From contig CM028330.1 of NCBI GenBank assembly GCA_016647705.1, positions 31,638,649 to 31,702,648 on the forward strand: DNA of 64,000 nt, given 5' to 3'. Every line of letters begins with the position of its first letter. Position 1 is the first letter of the stretch. The notes beneath the pieces were generated by a model. It saw only the letters and a program-made list of their open reading frames with translations, did not search any database and was not told the DNA's origin. This stretch comes from Eucommia ulmoides. Taxonomy: Eukaryota > Streptophyta > Magnoliopsida > Garryales > Eucommiaceae. Shown in pieces: positions 31,907-44,261 of this stretch. The position numbers and the translations under genes are program-made.

Positions 31907-34164
31907 TGTTGGTCCAAAGAGTTACCCAACAGGAGGTGAATTGGGTAGTTACTAAAATTAAACAATTAATTTTTTAAACACAAATAATCAGTTTTCTTAA
32001 ATCAATTATTATCTTTATAAGCAACAGAAATGTGTTTATTTCTAAATGCACACTCAAACACAATATAAGAAAATAAGTAATGCAACACATAATGATATAT
32101 CCTAGTTCGATAAATTACTCTTACCTATATCCAGTCCCCCGAGCTCCACGAAGATTCACAATCTACTAAACCTTCAATTCCTTTATGAGGTAGGAACTAA
32201 ACCCCTACAATCTTAATTCTTTTCACAGGCTCAGAATCAAATTTTACAATTATTCTTTTTCCAGGCTCAGGAAGAACCTTAGATTTTTATCAAATTCAAA
32301 ACTAACCTAATTCTATTATAGAAAGAATCAAACCATAATCTTTTTAACAGGCTAAAGATCAAACCTACCACTCCCTCATACTTTTACACTTATTATTTTC
32401 TTAGGTTTAGGAAGAACCTTTACAATCACTCAATTTTATTATAGGGAGAATCAAAACCTAATTCTTTTGAAGGAAAAATAATAACTTAACCTTTTTGCAG
32501 TACAAAGATCAAGCTCTAATATTTTTCATAGGAAAAAGATCAAAACCTAGCTACCCTGACTAAACATTGTCCCAAACATATCTAATCTACTCAAACTCAC
32601 AAATACAAAAAATGTAAGTTTCTTCTCACAAGAAGTTTCTACCATCTCAATATGAATATGTTCAATTAGTGTCCCGAATAATTACTACGTGATAGATATA
32701 ATGTGAGGCAAATAAAATCTAATTAATAAATAATGTTGGTCATACAATTTAAGCACATAATCAGATAATCAAACAAAAATGTTTAAAATAGATTTTCAGC
32801 CTTTTAAGTTTAACATGATTTTCTAACAATCTTATATCAAGCAATCAAGATAAAAATAACTTCAAAGTAAATAACAGAGCTTGAAAAGATCTCATTGGAA
32901 AACACCGAAGATAATGATAGTATAGCAATAGACACAAATTGGTGATGCCAAACCTCAAGCGCTTTAGATCAAGAATGTAGAATAAATCTCTTACTGAAAT
33001 CTCACCATAAATATAACTCTTAGAAACATTTGAACTGATTGTTCTTGATCCCTATTAACTCATTCCCATAGGTCTCTGTAAGTAGACCAAAAACTAACTC
33101 TCCAACGACTAGTTTTCAAATGTTATGTCAATAAATGACACACTTAGACCCCATATAACATTGCCTTTCATTTCATGAGTATTCCACATTAAAATATCTT
33201 TCAATTCTCTCCTATAAATTCATAAAATAATTCTCAATTTAAAACCATACAAATAGAAAGTATTAATCTATTTAAATTAAGAGAATCCATAAGTATGTGG
33301 ACTAAATCAATAGGGATAATAGAATAGGTAGACCATATCTTAATTAGGTTCAAATCCCCCAATTATCTCCCTTGGAATCCTAAAAAAATAGATAGATTTT
33401 GACTAAGAGACCAAGTTACACGAAACCTCAACCGACTCAGTCGATTGACAGAGGCTTAACGATCGGGTGACTGACCGATCCTGCACCATATTTCAGCCGT
33501 TGGCTTTAAGACAGTCGGTTGACTGATTGGATTAGAGTGATCCAATTTTCCTCCAATTCTCCTTCTGACTCAAACTGTTGACCAACCCATTTCATTTGGT
33601 TGACTGATTGGATCAATGTGCTCACTTCCTTCATCAATTCAGCCATTGTTTCAAATAGTTTACTAACCTCTTTAATTCGATTGATCGACTAGATCAATAA
33701 CACCTTATTTCAGCTCCAAAACTCACTGTTTGATTCAGTTGACCAATTGATTTCTCGATTGACCGAATTGACCAGAATACTTCACTTTTTATACTTTAAA
33801 ACATGTTTTCTATCAAATTTATTTTACATAAGGAGCACATTCAATGTCTTAAATTAATATCTTAAACTCTATCATTTAATATCAAGACACAGATAAAAAT
33901 AACTCATTCAAAGTGTTGTGTGTGATCCTAATTTGGGTTGCATTAAGAGTATATAAGTAGAGAGTTATTCTCACCAATTTTTCTTCAAGATCTTCAAAAC
34001 TCGTCATATCTTCATTGCGTTCATCTTGCACCCTTTATGTTTTCTTCATGAGGTCTTCTTCTTAATCACGTGAATTAAAATTATAAATCTAAAACACTTG
34101 ATAAAATCAGTAGTTCTACAAAAATATCAATACTTAGTTGTTCATCAAAATCTTGGATTCAACA
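31907..34164 (-). repeat. 5' LTR of copia element 1 (2258 bp)
   Basis: On the plus strand it begins TGTTGGTCCAAAG and ends GGATTCAACA. It contains a GGTTGAC(C/T) cluster at about 33425-33780 and repeated 'ccaggctcaggaagaacc' units at 32220-32540. Confidence 0.85.
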
Positions 34165-35561
34165 ACATTTTTTTTTACGTTTTTAACTCATTTCTTGATA
34201 ATATACTCTGTGTACATGAAATATGAATCTAAGATCTAACCAAACATGCTATACACAAGAAATATAACATTATTTTAACAAGATCGAATGACGTTTAGGA
34301 AGACTTACCTAACTTAAATGAGTGGTATTTCCCTAAGTGATTTCTTTCTTCTCTTTCATTGATCTTCTCGGTTGTTCTCGATTGTTCTTTGATAACTTTT
34401 TTAGATCTTCCTCCAAGATCCTCAAGAACTACTTTAGAAAGCTATTTTGATAGAATTTAGGGGTGTTTTTGGAATAGAAGGATTGAGAATTCTCTAGACC
34501 TGAGAGAAAAATTCGAGACCAGAGAGAGAGAGAGTCTTGGATCAAGCCTTTCAAAATATGAAAACAGGCTGCCTATTTATAGGCTTGGGAAGCCTGCGCA
34601 TCAGCCAATGCACAGGGCATCCCAACCTACTCCTTAGGGGTCGTTTGATCTAGGTTTGACCCTTTGATGTCGTCTGGTTTGATGGTTTTTGACAAATCTT
34701 AAAGATTCACTAAGATTTTCTAAGATTTTGTTATGATTACAAAATCTCAAAATATATCAAGCAATTATTGGCAATCATTATGCATGATTGGTAATAATTA
34801 GTCATCATTAGCAATCACGGGTAATGATTGTATTACATATGGGATATTTAATGCTTGATGTGATGCTTTTTTGTTCGGTTTGCTTGATAAGGACTAGTTA
34901 ATTGAAATAGTTCAATTATTTTGCATTAAATGCTTTGGAGGTTCAAAGAATGTAGTCTCTATTTGTCATTTTGCATTTAATGCTTGATCATGACACTTGA
35001 TTTAATGGTAATTGGATTTATAACCATTAGTTACTTTTCAAATAACTTGGATTTCATCCTAGATATTTTGATAGAAAATATCTTGTCAATATGACTTCGG
35101 TTTGATTGGTTTCGAACCGAATCCTAAGCACTAGTTGGTTTGGGTAACTTGATTCTTTGATTTGATAAAGGTTTTTGGCTTGATTTATGGAGGATTGATG
35201 TTTTAAACAAGAATTAGAAAAATATTTTTGGTGTCAGGAAGACGAAACCGGTGATAGTAAATGTTTCAGGGGTCAAAACGGGTAACAAATGTAATTGGTG
35301 AAATATCTTTAAATTAAAGGGTAGTAACTAATTTTTATTCATATTAAAGGTGATTTGATGAAAATCAATATTTAATAATATCATTTTAGTCCCCCTAAAC
35401 TTTAGAAATTTCGAGGTTGACCAAAAACTTTTACTTATACTGAATTTAGTTAATCTAAGGTAGAAATTAATTCCCTTAAAATCTCAGTTTAAAATTTATC
35501 TAAAATTATACTTTTGATCTGATATTAACTGGACGGGATAAAATGCGGTGTTTAGAGTAAC

Positions 35562-36120
35562 TTAACATTAATAGATTGAATGAAGGGAAGATAACATAAC
35601 AGAAAAAAACATATCCAATCAATGCAAAGTGAAAATGAACATAAACAACATAAAGATATTATGAATATCTATTATAAAGGAACAATTCATTAGGATCAAG
35701 TGCTACAGAAGAGCACATTACATTACATGAAGCCTGACTCTAGAATACAAAAATCAGATTTCAGTTCCAATTCAAAGGAGAACCTTAATTAGGCAAATTA
35801 TTGAGAACATAGAATCACATATACTGCCAAATCGTCACCAATTTTTAGAAACAAAAGTTTCGTAAACATATACATTTTCGAGCTTATCGTTAGGGAAGAA
35901 TATGTTCAATTGATTATCTTTATACTAAATCAACTGTTGTAGCTAATATTATTTGTTTGTTTATTATGAGTAATCTATGTTTTTGCCCTAATTAATTATC
36001 TATAGTTAACACCTAAAAAAACAACCAAAATAAACATGGAAACAAACAATTTATTTCATAATAAATGCCATATATTCTAGAAAAGAAACTAAATCTTCTC
36101 TTCAGCATTTCATCAAACAT
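35562..36120. other. segment between solo LTR and copia element 2
   Basis: AT-rich DNA without recognised coding content. By the nesting model it is part of the Harbinger element or older intergenic DNA. Confidence 0.35.
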
Positions 36121-38529
36121 TGTTGACTCAATGAACTACCTAAGAGGATGGGTGAATTGGGTAGTTATAAGAATTTAGACAAATAAATCTTTTATCACTT
36201 AATTATCAAATAATAAATTTTTCCTAAATCAATTATTATCTTTGTTACGCCGCAGATAAGTGTTTAATTCAAGGTGAACATCCAAACACAATATAATAAA
36301 AATAAAGAATGCAACACACTGAGATATATTCTGATTTAGTAAGCTAGCCTTGCCTAATCCAATCCCCTGAGCTCTACGAAGATTCGCAACCTCCAAACCT
36401 CTGATTCTTTTACCAAGAAGGAATCAAACCCTTACAACAATTCTTTTACCAGGCTCAGAATCAACCTTTACAATTTTTTATGTCCCAAGTTAAGGAAGAG
36501 CCGTATCTTTTTACTAGGTTTAAGACTAACCTAATTCTATTATAGGAAGAATCAAAACCTAATCCTTTTACTGGTTAACGATAAAACCTAATCATTTTAC
36601 AGGCTAAAGATCAAACCTAATCCTTTTACTGGCTAAAGATCAAACCTAATCCTTTTATAGGCTCGAGATCAAACCTTACAATTCATTTAATTCAATTCAG
36701 GGAGAATCAAGACCTAGTTCTTTTCAAGGAAAAAGAATAACCTAATATTTTTATACTTAGGACAAATATCAAACCTTAATCTTTTTCACCGAAAAAGATT
36801 GAAACCTAGCTATCCAAATTAGACATCGGCCCAACCGTCTCTAATCCGCTCAATCTTACAAATACAGAAAAATATGAGTTTCTTCCCACAAGGAACTTAT
36901 ACCACCTCAATATAGATATACTCAATAAATGTCCTAAAATTCACTACATGATAGATACAATGTGAGACAAATTAATATCTGATTAAAAAAAATGTGAGTA
37001 GCACAAATTATAGCACGTAATAAGATAATCACAAAAAAATCGTTTTAATTTTTTTTTTCAAGCTTTTAGATTTGAAAACAATTTTTTAACAATCTTAACA
37101 ACCAAACAATTAATAATAATATGAAATCACAATTAAGAACAATAGCTTGGAAAGATCTCACTGAAAAAACATCGAAGCTTGAAACTAAATCGCAATATAG
37201 CACAAGTTGATGATGCCAAATCAACAACGCTTTAGATCAAGTACTTATATATAATATCTCACAAAAACCTCAACATAAATATTACTCTTAGAATAGCTCA
37301 AAGCTAATGTTCTTGATATTATTCACTATAATCCCACAAGTCTAAATATACACACCAATATCAAGCCCTCCAGCGGGTACTTTTCAAAAAATATGCCTCT
37401 AAAAGGCACTCTTAGACCCCATTTAATAATATCTTTCAATTCTGGGGTATTGTACATTAAAATAACTTTCTAAATCTCTCAAATAAGCCCATTAAATATT
37501 TCTCACTTAACAATCATAAAGATAGAAAGTATTTAACTATTTAAATTAAGAGAATCATTAATTTGTGGACCAAATCAATAGGGATATAAAATATATGTAC
37601 CATATCTTCAATAAGATTAGATCCCCCGAAATTCTCCCTTGGAATCATAAAAAATTGCTAGTTTTTGACCGAAAGACCAAGTTCCTCGAAAACTTAACTG
37701 AAATAGTCGGTTGACCGATTCCTGGCCATCAGTTAACCAATTGATACAACATTGAAACTAGGCCGATCAAAAAGTCCATTCGATTGACCGATACCCCTTC
37801 CGTCGGTTGACCGATTGATGTAAAAAGTTTCTCTTACCAAACTTCAACCCTGTCGGTTGTCCGATTGGTCCACAACTGGTTGACTGATTATTTTAGAGAC
37901 TTCACCTGCCAAATCCTTAAGACCATCGGCTGACCGATCTCCTTTGGTCGGTTGACCGATTGATGCAAGGACCACTCATTTTGCTTTGAAATCTCACTGA
38001 TTCAAACGTTTGACCGATCTATTTTGATCAGTTGACCGATTGGTGTTGGGTTAACTATTTCTTTCACCAATTCTACTCCAAAACCTACTGTTTAATTCAG
38101 ATAACAAATTATTTTTCTCGGTTGATTGACCTGACCCTAAACTTCAACTATTTATACTTTAATCCTTATTTTCAATTAGGTCAATTTCCATTTTAAATTT
38201 CATATAAGGAGCACATATCAAATCAATAATTAGGATCCTAAATTCTTATCATATTAATACATAAAAAGATAAATCATTTAATAGTGTCTTGTGTGATTCT
38301 AATTTGACATTAAGAGTATAAATGTATTGAGTTGTTTTCACCTAATTTCTTCAAGGTCTTCACAACTCTTCATTTCTTCAATGCATCCATGTTTGCATCC
38401 TTAACATTTCTTCATGATGTCTTCAACACAATCGACAATATGAAACTCTTTTATGAAATACTCAACAAACACATTAGTTCCACAAAAAACATTAACCTTT
38501 AATTATACATCGAAACCTAGGGATCAACA
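36121..38529 (-). repeat. 3' LTR of copia element 2
   Basis: On the plus strand it begins TGTTGACTCAATG and ends GGATCAACA. It contains about 30-bp repeats 'ggctaaagatcaaacctaat' (36565-36680) and a GGTTGACCGATT cluster (37690-38130). Confidence 0.85.
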
Positions 38530-38889
38530 ATCTTCCACTTTTTGATTATGACAATTAACTTTGATGTTTTCTTCAAAATAAAATATAACCATGCTTCCCC
38601 TAAATCCGAGGACGGGTATTTAACTCATCTAAGCATAATCATGAGGACAAATTCAAATAGTTTAACGGATATTCAACATTAGCCCCAAAAATTAATATAA
38701 CAATAATGATATTCAATGAAGCTCAATATAACTATTATTGAATTTAGATATCTCTTTAATCAATGCAATACTTAGGCGAATAAATTCCTAAACATCAACT
38801 TACTCGTTTAAAGCTCAGACAACTTCTCCCTCTTTGTCATCTCAAAAAGTAGGGATGGAGACCCAAAAATATTACTCTAGGCATACATC

Positions 38890-39900
38890 ATTATGTCTAG
38901 ACATACCTAAACCTCGAATAATTTTCTTGAATTGATCTTTCACTAAAGGTTTGGTAAAGATATCAAGAAGCAGATCAGAGGTATCAATATATGCAATAGT
39001 CACATCCCTTTTCTCTATGTGATTACGAATAAAATGATATCTGATCTCTATGTGCTTAGTTCATGAGTATTGTATTGGATTCTTACTTAAGCATATAACA
39101 TTTTTATTATCACAATAAATAAGGACTTCCGCCATACATACTCCAAAATCATTCAATTGTTGCTTAACATATAGAATTTGAGCGCAACAATTACTAGTTG
39201 CCGTATACTTAGCCTCAGTAGTGGATAAGGTAATCGAGTTTTGTTTCTTGTTAGACCAAGAAACTAAGACATGTCCTAAAAAGTGATAGGACTCTCTTGT
39301 ACTTTTACACTTAACTTTGTATCCGGCAAAATCAGCGTCGGAGTAACTAGTTAACTTAAAGTCACTCCCCTTAGGATACCATAATCCTAGATCACTTGTC
39401 ATTTCCAAATATTGAAAGATTCGCTTAACAGTAGTTAAATGCGATTCTTTAGGACAAGACTGAGATCTTGCACACAAGCATACACTGAACATTATATTAG
39501 GTCTACTAGCTATAAGATACAACAAGCTACTAATCATACCTCGATACATTTTCTCATTTACATTTTTGCCCATATCGTTTTTGTCTATTTTCGTAACTGT
39601 TGCCATGGGAGTTTTATACTCTTTGGCGGCATCCAATCCATACTTTTTCAACAACTCTTTAGTGTACTTGTCTTGATTAATGAAAATCCCTTCTTTGGTT
39701 TGCTTGATTTGCAACCCAAGAAAAAAAGTTAAGTCTCCCTTCATACTCATTTCAATTTCGACCTGCATATTCTTGAACAACTATTGAAAAAATATTCATT
39801 AGTAGAATCCAAGATAATATCGTCCACATGTATGTTCAAATAGCTCAATATTTTACGATATCATTTGCCAACATCTCTTTGAATTGAATCAGAATCATAT
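38890..39900 (-). pseudogene. copia reverse transcriptase/RNase H remnant of element 2
   Basis: A 239-codon open frame (39780-39061) begins at VEIEMSMKGDLTFFLGLQIK and runs through LLYLIASRPNIMFSV, RNase H SYSDADFAGYK, ITLSTTEAKYTATS and YCDNKNVICLSKNP. Upstream, in another frame, HVDDIILDSTNE keeps the DD of the YVDD site. Downstream, a TGA at 39063-39061 replaces the usual Arg in HSRTKHIEIR, and TKHIEIRYHFIRNHIEKRDV plus DIFTKPLVKDQFKK continue after it. The RNase H core is well kept; the catalytic reverse transcriptase part is mostly lost. Confidence 0.88.
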
Positions 39901-40590
39901 AACCGTTAACGCACAAGGACACAAATTATTTCTCAATAATAGCATGCATATTAGCAATGTTATCTCATAATATTCTAGATTCCTTCTAGAATAATAATTG
40001 CAGGAAACATGAAACGTCTGAGAAGGTCATATTATCATGCATATAGCTAAACACTTAATGCCTATAACAATATTCACGTACAAAAATATCAACTTAAGTA
40101 CAAATTGATATGTCATGTATATTTAAATGATCATATATATGGTATCAAAATAGATTAACGTGATTTCATAAAGGGATACCAACTTGATATGCCGACGGGT
40201 AAGATCATCCTAAAATTGAAATTGTCAAACAAATCATGATATCATGCATTATAACAAATCAAGATACCATTTCAAGATGCATAAAAAATTAATTCAATTC
40301 AACTTATTTGTATAAAAATATATGACATAAATGACAACACCCTATATAAATAGTCTTACTAAAATGCATATGCAACAAATACTAGTGATAGCAAAAATAC
40401 TTGATTCATTTTAAATCACTTAATATGTTTCAATAATCAAATGGATGGACAATCCTCAATATAAGCTCATCATAAAAAAAATGTTAATATTCTTTAATTA
40501 AATGTGATTCTCAGGCACCATGCATTGTTTCTAAGACAAAAAAATAAGCATATCATTTAGTATAAATCTTGAAAATCATTACCAACTTAC

Positions 40591-41760
40591 CTATTTGGCA
40601 AGTCGGATACTTCTCTTTTTAACAAATTTAATGAATTTAAACTGCGAAGGGTTAGGAGTACCTCTTATATCTTTCAGGACAACTTTGCTTTTTACCTCAT
40701 TTGTACCAATAATTGATTTGGATGTACAATTTCTCTTGGCCTGTTCGTATCCTCTAAGTATTTGTTTGTTGCCATTTGATTCAATGATATTTTTCTTTGC
40801 ACGTGTCACTTGTGGCTTCCTGGTGATATCCCATATTGTTTTTGGTAAATCTTTTCTGTTTGCATATGTCACTTGTGGCTTCTTTGTAACTTCACATCTT
40901 GGCTTTAATATATCTTTTCGCTTTGTACGTGTCGCTTGTGGATTCTTGGTGACTTTCTATCTTAGCTTTGATATAACCTCCTTGTTTATTCCTTCCGGTC
41001 CAATCCCAACATTATGTAATTCTGCCCATGATATTTTCATAGCTCTCTTTGGTATCAATTTCATTTTGGATTCATTCTTGTTAGAAATAAACTTAGGGTT
41101 CCTAAATGGACACGATACTTTAAAATGTCCAACCCTATTATAATAATAACATCTCAACTTCGATTGATTATCATAGATAGCACGAGAAGTAAAGCATGAA
41201 TCATTTCTAACAATAACAAAATTACAATCACTAGCTTGTGATGAATGATGAGACGATGAAACATATCCATTTCCATTAATTGTTTCAAAAGATGAAGAAA
41301 TATTTTTAGAATATCTTGAAATAGACTTAAGGTCGAATTTTTATTTTTCAAATTTTTTCTTAATTAAATCGATATTTAATTCAAGATCTAACATTTTCCT
41401 GTAAGTCACATCAAAATTATTTTTTAAAACTTTGTTTTCATTTTTAAGAAAATCCATTTTAGAAAGCAAATTATTTATTTCAAAAATGACATTCGAAAAC
41501 GCTTTTGTTCCACAGTAGTCATCCATATATACTTTAGATTTCTGAACATTTTTTCTTCCATTTTCAAAAGAATCAATTTTTTATTTTAAACTTAAATTTT
41601 ATTTAGTAAAAGGAAATGTGAAAGAAAGTAATTTTTTCATGACAATATGGACATTTTTATTATTATCATCTCGATCACTACCACTAATTCCAAAAGAATC
41701 ATAAACAATATTATCATATATTGATCTATCACATTCAAGAGAGGATACACAAAAAACATT
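40591..41760 (-). pseudogene. copia gag remnant of element 2, with 21-residue repeats
   Basis: The minus strand shows a coiled-coil-like helix (NLLSKMDFLKNENKVLKNNF) and then the knuckle region CYYYNRVGHFKVSCPFRNPK. The second Cys of the CX2CX4HX4C knuckle is Tyr (CYYY for CYYC). About three units of 21 residues follow (TKKPQVTYANRKDLPK type; 63-bp DNA period with anchors at 40805, 40868 and 40931). The frame ends FVKKRSIRLAK at 40591. Confidence 0.75.
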
Positions 41761-41823
41761 TGCCATGGTGTGTAACACGTGATTAGTTTAGTTAGGAGTT
41801 TAAGCCTATGGAGTTAAAAATCA

Positions 41824-41835
41824 GCTTTGATACCA
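41824..41835 (-). promoter_or_regulatory. primer-binding site of copia element 2
   Basis: The minus strand reads TGGTATCAAAGC, complementary to initiator-Met tRNA with one change, two bases from the 5' LTR. Confidence 0.8.
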
Positions 41836-41837
41836 AT

Positions 41838-44256
41838 TATTGGCCCAATTAACTACTCAAGAGTAGGTGAATTGGGTAGTTATAAAAATTTAGACAAATA
41901 AATCTTTTAACACTTAATTATCAAATACTCAATTTTTCCTAAATCAATTATTATTTTTATTACGCAGCGGATAAGTGTTTAATTTTACGTGCATACCCAA
42001 ACACAATATAATAAAAATAAAGAATGCAGGACACCAAGATATATCCTGGTTCAGCAAGCTAGGCTTGCCTAGTCCAATCTCTTGAGCTCTACGAAGATTC
42101 GCAACCTCTAAACCTTTGATTCTTTTACCAGATATGAACCACACTCTCACAACGATTTTTTTACCAGGCACAGAATCAACCTTTACAATTTTCTTTTTTC
42201 CAAGCTAAAGAAAAACCTTATCTTTTTACTAAATTTAAGACTAACCTAATTCTATTACAGGAAGAATCAAAACCTAATCTTTTTACTGGTTAAAGATCAA
42301 ACCTAATCCTTTTACAAGCTAAAGGTCAAACCTAATCTTTTTACTGGCTAGAGATCAAACCTAATCCTTTTACAGGCTCAAGATTAAACCTTACAATTCA
42401 CTCAATTCAATTTAGGGCGAATCAAGATCTAATTCTTTTCAAGGGAAAATAATAACCTAACCTTTTTATACTTAAGACAAAGATCAAAGCTTAATATTTT
42501 TCAACAGAAAAGATTGAAACCTAGCTAACCTGACTAGATACTGGCCTAACCATGTTTAATCCGCTCAAACTCATAAATACTGAAAAATATGAGTTTCTTC
42601 CTAAAAGGAGCTTCTACCACTTCAATACAGATATACTAAATTGATGTCTTGAAATTTACTACGTGATAGATATAATGTGATATAAATTAGTATCTGATTA
42701 ATAAACAATGTGGGTAGCACAAACTATAACACGTAATCAGATAATCACACAAAATCGTTTTAAAAAGTTTTTTCAAGATTTTAGATTTGAAAACAATTTT
42801 CTAACAATTTTAACAACCCAACAATTAATAATAATATGAAATCACAATTAAGGACAATAACTTCAAAAGCTCTCATCGAGAAAACACCGAAGATAGAAAC
42901 TGAATCGCAATATAGGCCAAGTCTATGATGCCAAATCAACAACGCCTTAGATCAAGAACTTATATATGATCTCTCACAAAAATTGCAGCATAAATATCAG
43001 TCTTAGAATAGCTTAAAGCTGATGTTCTTGATATTATTCACCACAATCCCACAGGTCTAAATATATAAACCAATATCAAACCCTCTGACAACTATTTTTC
43101 AAAAGATATGCCTCTAAAAGGCACTCTTAGACCCCATATAATAATATCTTTCAATTCTAGAGTATTCTAAATTAAAATAACTTTCTAAATCTCTTAAATA
43201 AGCCCATAAAATATTTCTCATTTAACAATCATAAAGATTGGAAGTGTTTAACTATTTAAATTGAGAGAATCATTAATTATGTAGACCAAATCAATAAGGA
43301 TGTAAAATATGTGTACCATATCTTCAATAAGATCAGATCCTCCAAAATTCTTCCTTGGAATCATAAAAAACGGCTAGTTTTTTACCGAAAAACCAAGTTC
43401 CTCGTAAACTCAACCGAAACAGTCAGTTGACTGATCCTTGGCCATCGGTTGATCGATTGATACAACATTGAAACCAGGGCAATTAAAAAAGCTAGTCAAT
43501 TGACCAATACCCCTTCCGTCGGTTGACTAATTGATGTAGAGAGTTTTCCCTGCCAAACTTCAACCCATTCCGTTGACAGATTTCTCCACAATCGGTTGAT
43601 CGATCGTTTTAGATATTTTACCTGCCTGATCCTAAAGCTTATCAGTTGATCGATCTCTTTTGTTCGGTTGACTGATTGATGCAGGGACCACTTATTTTGC
43701 TCCAAAAATCTCACTATTTCAAATGGTTGGTTGATCTATTTTGATCGGTTGACCGATTGGTGCTGGGTTAACTATTTCCTTCACCAATTCTGCTCCAAAA
43801 CTTACTGTTTGATTATGTTAAAGGATTGATTTTCTTAGTTGACTAACTTAACCCTAAACTTCAACTATTTATACTTTAATCCATATTTTCAATTAGGACA
43901 ATTTTCATTTTCAATTTCACATAAGGAGCACATATTAAATCAATAATTGAGATACTAAATTTTTGTCACATCAACACATAAAAAGATAATTCATTTAATA
44001 TTATCGTGTGTGGTCCTAATTCGGGTTGCATTAAGAGTATAAATGTGTAAAGTTGTTTTCACCTAATTTCTTTAAGGTCTTCACAACTTTTCATTTCTTC
44101 AATGCATCCATCTTTGCACCCTTAACAATTTCTTCATGATTTATTCAACACAATCAACCATATGATTTTTTTTTTTTTTTTTGAAATACTCAACAAATAC
44201 ATTAGTTCTACTAAAAACATCAACCTTTAACTATACATCAAAACTTAGGATCGACA
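41838..44256 (-). repeat. 5' LTR of copia element 2 (2419 bp)
   Basis: It aligns with 36121-38529 along its length. The plus-strand start is TATTGGCCCAATT (from TGTTGG) and the end GGATCGACA. GGTTGACC/T motifs cluster at 43400-43850. Confidence 0.85.
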
Positions 44257-44261
44257 AACAC

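Larger units (their letters stand above)
24907..34164 (-). mobile_element. Ty1/copia element 1 (defective, long LTRs)
   Basis: The order on the minus strand is 5' LTR (34164-31907), tRNA-iMet-type primer-binding site (31904-31893), gag, protease, carboxy-terminal RNase H remnant, purine tract (27007-26992) and 3' LTR (26991-24907). The 3' LTR lacks about 193 bp relative to the 5' LTR, so no target duplication remains. Most of pol (integrase, reverse transcriptase) is missing, and a solo LTR of the same family sits in the gap (27636-29745). It is inserted in the Tat/Ogre-like solo LTR. Confidence 0.8.
23651..35556 (-). mobile_element. Tat/Ogre-like Ty3/gypsy solo LTR, split by nested copia
   Basis: Two pieces (23651-24906 and 34165-35556) together match, in inverted orientation, the LTR at 46417-55367. 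Shared stretches include the 'gagtcaccacataacatgg / gtcactacctaacatgg' region, 'cccaagacaccc(g/t)(t/a)cc', and the terminal 'aaaatgcggtgttta / aaaatgtggtgtctaca'. Once the copia insertion is removed it is flanked by GTAAC on both sides, so it is a solo LTR of about 2.65 kb. No primer-binding site or gag adjoins it. On the minus strand it would begin TCTAAACACC (from TGTAGACACC). Confidence 0.8.
36121..44256 (-). mobile_element. Ty1/copia element 2 (complete ends, deleted interior)
   Basis: Two LTRs of about 2.41 kb flank a 3.3-kb interior on the minus strand, with primer-binding site (41835-41824), gag, and reverse transcriptase/RNase H. Flanks AACAT (36116-36120) and AACAC (44257-44261) form a 5-bp duplication with one mismatch. 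Protease, integrase and most of the reverse transcriptase are missing or unrecognisable, and stops interrupt the rest, so it is dead. The two LTRs differ at roughly one base in seven in the stretches compared by eye, so the insertion is old. Confidence 0.85.

Noticed and set aside
39439-39732. 97-codon forward frame
   Set aside because: Antisense to the copia RNase H/RT frame.
40595-41143. 182-codon forward frame, hydrophobic
   Set aside because: Antisense shadow of the copia gag with its 63-bp repeats.
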